A stretch of 9,205 bases of DNA from CAZJAD01 sp964543855 (lineage in GTDB: Bacteria; Electryoneota; RPQS01; DYHQ01). The notes under the pieces are model-generated. The model did no database searches, was not told the DNA's origin, and worked only from the letters and a program-made list of their open reading frames with translations. Below are positions 1 through 5,821 of this stretch, in pieces (position 1 is the stretch's first letter; every line of letters starts with the position of its first letter). Position numbers and translations under genes: made by a program. Location: assembly GCA_964543855.1 (NCBI GenBank), contig CAZJAD010000093.1:1-9205 (forward strand), given 5' to 3'.

Positions 1-133
1 CGCTGCTCTGGACCGCCGTGATCGGCACCTGGTCGGCAATCGGCGAGCTCACCTCTACCCAAGCCCCCCAACCTGTGCCAGTTAGCGCCAAAGAGACCAA
101 GGCCAAAGTGATAAATCTTCTCGTCATCGTCAT
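1..133 (-). CDS. Exported protein, N-terminus only (cut by window edge)
   Basis: Reading the minus strand from ATG at 133 gives 44 codons with no stop up to the left edge. The start is supported by GGAGGG at 146-141, seven bases upstream. A second in-frame ATG lies two codons further in. The N-terminus is a textbook Sec signal peptide: MTMTRRF has two arginines, then comes a hydrophobic stretch (about residues 7-18), and a probable cleavage site lies near WGA at residues 22-24. The first mature residues, WVEVSSPIADQVPITAVQ, look like the beginning of a beta-rich extracellular domain, but I cannot assign a family from so little. The gene is divergent from the histidine kinase and has its own likely promoter at 302-274. 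The function is unknown; the existence of the gene is well supported. Confidence 0.8.
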   Translation of the reverse strand, partial: MTMTRRFITLALVSLALTGTGWGAWVEVSSPIADQVPITAVQSS

Positions 134-206
134 CTGTCAACCCTCCGATTTTGCCTCACGGCACAATATCAAATAGGAATCAAGAATACTACAGACCCGG
201 GTCACG

Positions 207-257
207 CCGCGCGCAAACGAGAAGCCCCTGTCGTTCCGGCCGGCCGGCAGCGCGCGG
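207..257 (-). repeat. GC-rich nested inverted repeat in the leftward leader
   Basis: CCGCGCGC (207-214) is perfectly complementary to GCGCGCGG (250-257). Between them lie a second inverted pair, AACGA (216-220) with TCGTT (231-235), and the 12-base self-complementary run CCGGCCGGCCGG (236-247). The whole could form a forked, three-stem structure. It lies just inside the predicted leader of the leftward gene (transcription start near 267). It may be a structured 5' untranslated element or simply a protein-binding or transcription-pausing site. There is no T-run in the right place to call it a terminator. Confidence 0.5.
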
Positions 258-273
258 AATCACCTAAAAAATA

Positions 274-302
274 ATAATAGCGATTTTTTACATTTCTTTC
301 AA
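274..302 (-). promoter_or_regulatory. Near-consensus sigma-70 promoter for the leftward gene
   Basis: On the minus strand, TTGAAA (302-297, 5 of 6 consensus) is followed by exactly 17 bases and TATTAT (279-274, 5 of 6). The spacer is AT-rich. Transcription would begin near 267 and give a leader of about 134 nt before the ATG at 133. The match is by eye; no start site has been measured. Confidence 0.6.
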
Positions 303-871
303 CCAGAAATTTGGACTCCAGGTTTCTCGTTGCCAATTTCCAATTCTCTTTTTTACAGAGCATTACAACTCGCCGAGCAAGTCAAGCACAAGAAAACATG
401 CCCAAGGCAGAGGCCGTTCGCGAATCCCCCTCCCGGGCATACCACTCTTCCCGGCCATGTCCTCCCACCTCCGGGGCTTCTGCAAGGTTGCCCGTGCTTC
501 GATGTCATCCGCTATGTCAAGGACAATTCTGTCTCGAAACGGTGCCGCGAGGTGACCAAGTCGGCGATCTGCGGCGACATGTCTTCCAATCAAGTGACAG
601 GTTCGAGACAGCGCTTCCACCCCATTTCTCTTGTCAGGTTTCGGCGGAGCTATCCTGACCCGCCATCGAATGTCTGAGCGCGAGCGGGCTGTGAGTGATA
701 CCTGCGTATCCGGCATCGAATAAGGACAGACTATAAATCAACTTGCGAAAAGGCATCACGCCTCAATCCTATGTCCGGGATGTTCCTGAATGTCCAGCGG
801 CACGCACGCGCGTTTGCGTTTCGACGCGCAGTTCGTTAGATTGTTTCAGTTGCCTGTTTTAGGAGTGTGAC
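303..871. other. Long intergenic stretch without a supported gene
   Basis: About 570 bases separate the leftward promoter from the kinase start. Several overlapping open frames exist on both strands between about 311 and 716, but none has a ribosome binding site, a recognisable domain, or protein-like composition; their products are rich in Arg, Pro and Ser in an unstructured way. Close to the kinase there is an inverted repeat, GCGCGT (808-813) with ACGCGC (824-829), and a weak promoter-like pair, TTGCGT (814-819), 17 bases, TAGATT (837-842). The first could be an operator and the second the kinase promoter, but both are weak. A short 7-bp pairing (595-601 with 630-636) was also seen. No repeat, tRNA or mobile element is evident. 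Confidence 0.5.
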
Positions 872-3800
872 ATGAAAGGCGCGAACAGGACGAAGGAGCA
901 ACTCCTGGCTGAAGTGGCGGAATTGCGCCAGCGAGTCGCCGACTTGGAGGCGGCGGCAGATCGGCATACGCGGGCGGAGGAGGCTCTGCGCGAGAGCGAG
1001 GATCGTTTCCGGAAATTGTCGGAGGCCATGTTTGACGGGGTAGTGATCCATGAGGACCTGCGGATTCTTGAAGCCAGTCAAACGCTCGCGGACATATTCG
1101 GGTATGAGTTGTCGGACATGATTGGCCGGTCCGTGCCGGAATTTGTCACTGCCGAGTCGGCGCAGCTCATCAAAGAAGCTGTTCACCGGGGCTATGAAAG
1201 GCCCTATGAGATCGTCGCTGTCCGAAAAGATGGTTCAACTTTTCCTGCCGAAGGTGTGGGGAAGATCTGTCGGTATGAGGGTCGGCCAGTTCGCATCGTT
1301 GCGTTCCGCGACATCAGCGAGCGCAAGCGGGCCGAGGAGGCTCTGCGGGAGAGCGAGGAGCGCTATCGCGGGTTTGTTGAGAATTTCCATGGAATAGCAT
1401 TTCACGGAAGAATGGATTGGACGCCGATATTCTTCCACGGCACGGTGGAGAAGATTACGGGTTACACGGAAGCGGAGTTGGTTGCCGGAAATCCCCGATG
1501 GGATGCCATCATCTACGCGGATGACTTGGTCCGATTGTTTGAGAGTGGTGGGGCAGAGGAAATCCGCTCCATCCCCAATTACTCGACAGATCGCGAATAT
1601 CGGATCGTCCGTAAGGATGGACAGATTCGATGGGTCAAGGAATCCGTTCGAAATCTATGCGACAGTTCTGGGGCGCCGGCTTTGGTTCAGGGCGCGATCT
1701 ATGATATCACGGAGCGAAAGCGCGTGGAGGCGGAACTCGAGCAATACCGCGAACACCTTGAGGAGTTGGTTGAAGCGCGCACGTCCGAACTGACGAGGGC
1801 CAATGAGCAACTTCGGCAGGAGGTCGCGGAGCGCAAACGAGCCGAGGAAGCGCTCTGGGAGAGCGAAGAACACTTCAGGACGATCGTGGAGACCGCGTCC
1901 AGTCTCCTTCTCATCGCGGATGCACGCGGTAATAACATATACGTTAGCCCCAACTGTGAACGGATCACCGGTTATACTCAAGAGGAGCTGTTGGGTAGAG
2001 TCGTCTGGTGGGTTCACGAGGACGATACGCCGAGAGCCAGGGAGGTCTTCGATCACAGTCTCCGAACGGGGGTCGCGGGCAAGGATTTTGAATGCAAGGC
2101 GGTCAAAAAGAATGGAGAATTGTGGTATGCTTCCAGCTCGTGGCAGCCGCTCAGAGATGAGGAAGGGAGTATTCGCGGTGTCGTCATGCAGACGACGGAC
2201 ATCACCGAGCGAAAGCGTGCCGAGGAGGCGTTGCGGGAGAGCGAGGAGAAGTACCGGCTTCTCTTCGCGACTGAATCGGATGCGATTATGGTTTTCGACG
2301 GTGAGACGCGGCAGTTTGTGGATGTCAATGATACCGCTTTGAAGCTATACGGCTATACGAGAGACGAATTCCTGAAGCTGCGGCAGGCGGACATTACCGC
2401 GGAGCCAGAGGCGTCCGATGATTCCATTGTGAGAACGCTTGGTGGAGAGGACGCAAGAATTCCGCTGCGCTATCATAAGAAGAGGGACGGCACGGTCTTT
2501 CCGGTGGAGATATCCGCCGGCGTCTTCACTTGGCAAAACCGCCCAACGCTGTGCGGGATCATCCGCGATACTACCGAGCGCAAGCGGATAGAAGATGAAT
2601 TGCGAGCCAGCGAGGAGAGATTCCGAGAATTGGCCGGTCTCCTGCCACAAATTGTCTTCGAAGTCGATGTGGAGGGCAATCTTACATTTCTGAACCGCTG
2701 CGGCTTTGAGTCAACCGGTTATACACAGGAGGATGTCGATAGAGGTCTGAAGGCGGAGAATTTGAATGTGCCTGAGGATCGAGATCGAATACGGGTGAAT
2801 GCTCAGAGGGTCATGGATGGAGAAGGGATGCGAGACAATGAATACACGGCACTTAGGAAAGACGGCAGTACATTTCCCGTTCTTGCCTATTCCAGTCCTA
2901 TCGTATGTGACGGCAAACCTGCAGGGGTGAGAGGGATTATTGTCGATATCACCGAGCGCAAGCGGGCTGAAGAGGCGCTGCGGGAGAGTGAGAAAAGATT
3001 CCGGGAGTTGGCTGATTTGCTGCCGCAAACCGTTTTCGAGCTCGACCTCCAGGGTAATTTGACATTCGCCAACCACAATGGATTGGAGTCGTTCGGATAT
3101 GATCACGACGATATTGGGCGAGGTTTGAACACGATCCAGTTGTTTGTAAGGGAGGATCGGGGCCGCATGAGGGAGAATGTCCAGAAGATTTTGAATGGAG
3201 CGGTGTCCCATGGCAATGAGTATACCGCGCAGCGCAAGGATGGCAGCACCTTTCCTGTCATCATCTATTCGGCGGTGATTTCTCGTGACGGGAAGCCTGC
3301 GGGGTTGAGAGGGATTGTCGTGGACATCACGGAACACAAGAAAATGGATGACGCGCTGAGGGAAAGCGAAACCGCTCTGCGCGCGCTCCTTAACGCCACC
3401 GATGATGCCGCCTTTTTGATGGATCGTGACACGAATCTCCTTGCCGTCAACGAGAATTTTTCTTCCAGGTTTGGGAAGCGAATTGATGAGCTAATCGGCA
3501 CCAAAGCCCTTGACCTTCTCTCTCCTGAATTGGCGATCACAAGAAGAATGCAGCTGACAGAAGTCCTCGCTGCGGAAAGCCCGGTCCAATTCGAGGACGA
3601 GCGAAGCGGGCGCCTTTACCACTCGTCCTATTACCCTATTTGCGATGCGAGGGGAAAGGTGACGCGGATCGCCGTGTTCTCTCGCGATATCACGGAGCAG
3701 AGACGGGCGGAGGAGCGGATCTGGCAATTGGAGCGTCAGCGCGCGGAGATCGAGAAACTGGCAGCGACCGGTCGCATGGCGGCTCGCGTCGCCCACGAAA

Positions 3801-4447
3801 TCAACAATCCGCTGGCCGGGATCAAGAACTCATTCCAGCTCGTGAAGGACGGCATACCCAAAGATCACCGGAACTATAAATATGTGGCTCGAATTGAGAA
3901 GGAAATCAATCGCATTGCCCGCATCGTGCGCGGGATGATTGAACTTCACCGACCCGATCACATGGTGGCACGCAAGTTTCGGGTCGACGACACGGTGCGA
4001 GATGTCGTGGCGCTGCTCGAGCCAAGTTCCCACGAGCGTCATGTGTCCATCGATGTTGACACAGCCGCGGCTGCCGCTATGGTGACCATGCCGGAGGATC
4101 CGCTGCGGCAGGTCTTGTACAACATCCTGATGAATGCCGTTGAGGCTTCTCCTTCCGGTGCCGCTGTCAGAATCAGCGCGAGCGTGAGCGCCGATGTCTT
4201 GACGATCGCGGTGTCCGATCAGGGAAGTGGCATTCCCGACGATGTTCGCTCACGGGTTTTTGAGCCCTTCTTTACGACCAAGGATGGCTCGGTGACCGGC
4301 GGGCTCGGCCTTGGCCTGTCGGTCACGAAAGGTTTATTGGAGGCCATGGGTGGTTCGCTCGACTTCGAGAGCGGGGCCGACGAGGGAACCACCTTCCGGG
4401 TGCTCATCCCGGTCAATATATCGCGAGAGGAGGTGTCCGATGACTGA
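872..4447 (+). CDS. Soluble multi-PAS sensor histidine kinase (seven PAS domains)
   Basis: This 1191-residue protein autophosphorylates on histidine and should pass phosphate to the adjacent response regulator. There is no signal peptide or membrane segment, so it is cytoplasmic. Domains in order: a short coiled coil (about 7-45); PAS1 (43-150); PAS2, PAS_3-like (163-282); a coiled coil (283-326); PAS3 (333-449); PAS4 (459-572); PAS5 (583-698); PAS6 (709-824); PAS7 (834-945); HisKA (963-1030); HATPase (1075-1182). Nearly every PAS is followed by the same DITERKRAEEALRESEERFR-type linker. The H-box is HEINNPLAGI with the phospho-acceptor H975. The N-box is NILMNAVEA (N1084, N1088), G1 is DQGSGIP (D1116), the F-box is EPFFTTK (1131-1137) and G2 is GGLGLGL (1143-1149), so the catalytic core looks intact and NtrB-like. 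The ATG at 872 is chosen because AGGAG (861-865) lies six bases upstream. Ligands of the PAS domains cannot be read from the sequence. It overlaps the regulator gene by 8 nt. Confidence 0.95.
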   Translation: MKGANRTKEQLLAEVAELRQRVADLEAAADRHTRAEEALRESEDRFRKLSEAMFDGVVIHEDLRILEASQTLADIFGYELSDMIGRSVPEFVTAESAQLIKEAVHRGYERPYEIVAVRKDGSTFPAEGVGKICRYEGRPVRIVAFRDISERKRAEEALRESEERYRGFVENFHGIAFHGRMDWTPIFFHGTVEKITGYTEAELVAGNPRWDAIIYADDLVRLFESGGAEEIRSIPNYSTDREYRIVRKDGQIRWVKESVRNLCDSSGAPALVQGAIYDITERKRVEAELEQYREHLEELVEARTSELTRANEQLRQEVAERKRAEEALWESEEHFRTIVETASSLLLIADARGNNIYVSPNCERITGYTQEELLGRVVWWVHEDDTPRAREVFDHSLRTGVAGKDFECKAVKKNGELWYASSSWQPLRDEEGSIRGVVMQTTDITERKRAEEALRESEEKYRLLFATESDAIMVFDGETRQFVDVNDTALKLYGYTRDEFLKLRQADITAEPEASDDSIVRTLGGEDARIPLRYHKKRDGTVFPVEISAGVFTWQNRPTLCGIIRDTTERKRIEDELRASEERFRELAGLLPQIVFEVDVEGNLTFLNRCGFESTGYTQEDVDRGLKAENLNVPEDRDRIRVNAQRVMDGEGMRDNEYTALRKDGSTFPVLAYSSPIVCDGKPAGVRGIIVDITERKRAEEALRESEKRFRELADLLPQTVFELDLQGNLTFANHNGLESFGYDHDDIGRGLNTIQLFVREDRGRMRENVQKILNGAVSHGNEYTAQRKDGSTFPVIIYSAVISRDGKPAGLRGIVVDITEHKKMDDALRESETALRALLNATDDAAFLMDRDTNLLAVNENFSSRFGKRIDELIGTKALDLLSPELAITRRMQLTEVLAAESPVQFEDERSGRLYHSSYYPICDARGKVTRIAVFSRDITEQRRAEERIWQLERQRAEIEKLAATGRMAARVAHEINNPLAGIKNSFQLVKDGIPKDHRNYKYVARIEKEINRIARIVRGMIELHRPDHMVARKFRVDDTVRDVVALLEPSSHERHVSIDVDTAAAAAMVTMPEDPLRQVLYNILMNAVEASPSGAAVRISASVSADVLTIAVSDQGSGIPDDVRSRVFEPFFTTKDGSVTGGLGLGLSVTKGLLEAMGGSLDFESGADEGTTFRVLIPVNISREEVSDD
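4428..4433 (+). promoter_or_regulatory. Ribosome binding site that fixes the regulator start
   Basis: AGGAGG ends six bases before the ATG at 4440, inside the last codons of the kinase gene. It decides the start: the open frame extends upstream to an ATG at 4311, but that extension only shadows the kinase ATPase region and has no comparable site. The arrangement, with the kinase stop inside the first codons of the regulator, suggests translational coupling. Confidence 0.8.
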
Positions 4448-5183
4448 GCTGGGGCGAATATTGATCGCTGACGACGAACAGACATTCCTGGATTCGACGG
4501 CGGATCTCTTGCGACAAAGCGGGTACGAATGCGCCTGCGCCCCGGATGCGCAGACCGCTGTGGAAATGATGAAGAAGCAGGACTACGACCTTCTGATCGC
4601 TGACATTAAGATGCCGGGGAACGACGATCTGGAGCTTATTCGGGCCATGCCGCGGATTGCCGAAGACATGCCGGTGATTCTGGTGACAGCTTACCCGTCC
4701 CTCAAATCGGCTATCGAATCGGTCCAGCTGCCGGTCGTGGCCTATCTGACGAAACCTGTTGAGTTCGACCAGCTGCTGGCACAGGTGCGGGCTTCGATTG
4801 ATCACCACAGGGTCGGCCGTGCGGTGCGCGGTCTGAGGGAACGTTTGCAGGATTGGCGCCGGGACCTCGCAGGAATTGAGGAATCGTTGAGCACCGTGCC
4901 CGGCCCCGGATCTTCCGCTTCGATTGACGCGTTCCTAGATCTCACATTTCGGAACATGGCCGGCGCTCTTTCTGACATGAATCACCTCACCAAGGCTCTG
5001 ACGACCCAGCATGTCGGGCAAGAGGTCTGTCACCTGGTCAACTGCCCAAAACTCAATACTTTAACAAGTGCTCTGGTCGAGACGATTCGCGTTCTGGAGA
5101 AGACCAAGACAGCGTTCAAATCCAAGGAACTTGGCGACTTACGAAAGAGACTGGAAAACCTCGTGGCCGGTGTCAGGGAGTGA
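4440..5183 (+). CDS. Response regulator with receiver domain and helical C-terminal region
   Basis: The product is 247 residues. Residues 5-120 form a CheY-like receiver: ILIADDE supplies the acidic pocket (D11, D12), D55 in LLIADIKMPG is the phospho-acceptor, T83 in LVTAY is the switch residue, and K105 in LTKP is the invariant lysine. Residues about 121-247 are predicted helical and match no DNA-binding or enzymatic output domain I know. They contain a CHLVNCP motif (C197, C202) and a charged KTKTAFKSKELGDLRKRLE-like end, which may be a dimerisation or partner-binding module. The gene overlaps the kinase by 8 nt and is surely its partner. Output by protein-protein contact, or phosphate relay to another protein, is inferred. 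The start is set by AGGAGG at 4428-4433. Confidence 0.92.
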   Translation: MTELGRILIADDEQTFLDSTADLLRQSGYECACAPDAQTAVEMMKKQDYDLLIADIKMPGNDDLELIRAMPRIAEDMPVILVTAYPSLKSAIESVQLPVVAYLTKPVEFDQLLAQVRASIDHHRVGRAVRGLRERLQDWRRDLAGIEESLSTVPGPGSSASIDAFLDLTFRNMAGALSDMNHLTKALTTQHVGQEVCHLVNCPKLNTLTSALVETIRVLEKTKTAFKSKELGDLRKRLENLVAGVRE

Positions 5184-5213
5184 CGAGGTGTCGGTGGGCA
5201 GAGGCGTCACAGC

Positions 5214-5236
5214 TGGAACTCGGGTTCACAATTTTT
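5214..5236 (+). terminator. Possible weak intrinsic terminator after the two-component operon
   Basis: GAAC (5216-5219) can pair with GTTC (5224-5227) around a TCGG loop, followed three bases later by a run of five T (5232-5236). It lies 30 bases after the regulator stop, where a terminator is expected. The stem is only four base pairs, so the call is weak. Confidence 0.3.
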
Positions 5237-5266
5237 CTTCGAAACACATGAGAAGTCACCGGATGG

Positions 5267-5302
5267 CGGTGTATCCCTTGAGTTGGGATGGTACTGACAC
5301 CG
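5267..5302. repeat. Bulged hairpin downstream of the regulator gene
   Basis: CGGTGT (5267-5272) pairs with ACACCG (5297-5302), and the adjoining ATCCC (5273-5277) pairs with GGGAT (5285-5289). This gives an 11-bp stem with a 7-nt loop and a 7-nt one-sided bulge (5290-5296). No T-run follows. It could stabilise the 3' end of the two-component mRNA or assist termination. Confidence 0.4.
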
Positions 5303-5332
5303 TCTCGAAAGCGGCTTGGTCCAATGTGAGAC

Positions 5333-5342
5333 ATGTTAACAT
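5333..5342. promoter_or_regulatory. Ten-base palindrome, possible operator
   Basis: ATGTTAACAT is a perfect palindrome about 70 bases upstream of the -35 box of the consensus promoter at 5410, inside an AT-rich stretch. The position suits a regulator-binding site, but a 10-base palindrome in AT-rich DNA may also arise by chance. Confidence 0.25.
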
Positions 5343-5409
5343 CTTGATTAATAGTATCCAACACAAATACTCAGAATCATCCAAAGAATGGAGAAATAGA
5401 AGAAAACCC

Positions 5410-5438
5410 TTGACAATGTAATAGATACTTATTATAAT
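5410..5438 (+). promoter_or_regulatory. Perfect consensus sigma-70 promoter
   Basis: TTGACA (5410-5415) is separated by exactly 17 bases from TATAAT (5433-5438), so all twelve consensus bases and the ideal spacing are present. Just upstream is an A-rich tract (about 5386-5407) that could act as an UP element. Transcription should start around 5444-5446, exactly where the sequence changes from AT-rich to GC-rich and structured. Such a strong promoter in a gene-free gap suggests an abundant RNA. The downstream exported-protein gene would then have a leader of about 377 nt if it is read from here. Confidence 0.8.
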
Positions 5439-5444
5439 TTGTCA

Positions 5445-5735
5445 GTTCTACGGGGGCCCACAACGCGGAGGTGGGCCGCCTTGTCGTGCAGGACTTGGGC
5501 CTGCAAGTCGAAGGCATAACTGAGCCCCTTCCGTTGGATGGGAGGTCTTTGGTTGTGCCTTCTTGTTTGCGGCCTTCGCCAGCCAGTGCGAGAGCGCACA
5601 TTCGGCTCACAAGCCGTTAGGGGCGTGGCGGCGGGGTGTATTGGTGGATCCTCCTATTCTCCGGAAGTGATACTTCCCATTGAAGAACGCCGCAGTCTTC
5701 ATGGAATGCACCCCGCCTCTGCGTCCTTAGCGAGA
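5445..5735 (+). ncRNA. Candidate structured RNA (small RNA or long 5' leader), unknown family
   Basis: Directly after the perfect promoter comes a GC-rich, gene-free stretch able to form many helices on the plus-strand transcript. GGCCCAC (5455-5461) pairs with GTGGGCC (5471-5477). TGCAGG (5487-5492) pairs with CCTGCA (5500-5505), or alternatively GACTTG (5492-5497) with CAAGTC (5504-5509). GAAGGCATAAC (5510-5520) pairs with GTTGTGCCTTC (5552-5562), 11 bp. GTGCG (5586-5590) pairs with CGCAC (5595-5599), and CGGCT (5603-5607) with AGCCG (5612-5616). A long helix joins 5615-5640 to 5707-5732. Inside it lie GGAAGT/ACTTCC (5663-5668/5672-5677) and a bulged CCAT-GAAGA/TCTTC-ATGG helix (5677-5704). 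I compared it with what I know of 6S, SRP, RNase P and tmRNA and found none of their signature motifs. No intrinsic terminator is evident, which slightly favours a leader. The ends are approximate; folding was done by eye. Confidence 0.5.
5615..5732 (+). repeat. Long G-U-rich inverted repeat closing the 3' part of the RNA candidate
   Basis: Bases 5615-5640 pair with 5707-5732 over 26 consecutive positions with a single mismatch (C5629 with T5718). Six of the pairs are G-U wobbles (5617, 5620, 5623, 5626, 5627 and 5639 on the left arm). As DNA it is an imperfect palindrome, but as RNA it is an almost continuous helix, which is what selection on RNA structure would leave. The 66-nt loop holds two smaller hairpins. 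Confidence 0.65.
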
Positions 5736-5821
5736 ATGGCCATTGCCGCCGGATACTGCGCTCTGTGGATGGTGATTTTTGGCGTCGATGTGAATGTCAA
5801 AGCATACGATGTGACCCAGGG

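Noticed and set aside
363..716. Open frame of 117 codons on the minus strand, overlapping two plus-strand frames of 115 codons
   Set aside because: There is no ribosome binding site, no domain or strand/helix pattern, and three frames are open at once over the same bases, which is typical of chance openness in GC-rich DNA.
2711..3337. Long minus-strand open frame of 208 codons inside the kinase gene
   Set aside because: It mirrors the conserved PAS5/PAS6 codons on the opposite strand, and the plus-strand protein is unmistakable.
4311..4439. Upstream extension of the response regulator to an earlier ATG
   Set aside because: The added 43 residues are a frame-shifted shadow of the kinase ATPase region and do not resemble a receiver N-terminus. 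AGGAGG with correct spacing marks ATG 4440.
872..4447. CRISPR array or tandem DNA repeats suggested by recurring linker sequences
   Set aside because: The repeats are in-frame protein linkers about 115-130 residues apart with diverged spacing and codons, not short regularly spaced direct repeats.
5436..5655. Minus-strand open frame with protein-like tail across the RNA candidate
   Set aside because: It has no ATG and no ribosome binding site. Its stop codon sits in the -10 box of the perfect plus-strand promoter, so it is more likely the shadow of a structured RNA. Kept only as a possible marker for multicopy searching.
5445..5735. 6S RNA, SRP RNA, RNase P RNA or tmRNA
   Set aside because: The 5' and 3' ends do not pair as in 6S or tmRNA. 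The SRP loop motif, the RNase P core motif and the tRNA-like end of tmRNA are all absent.
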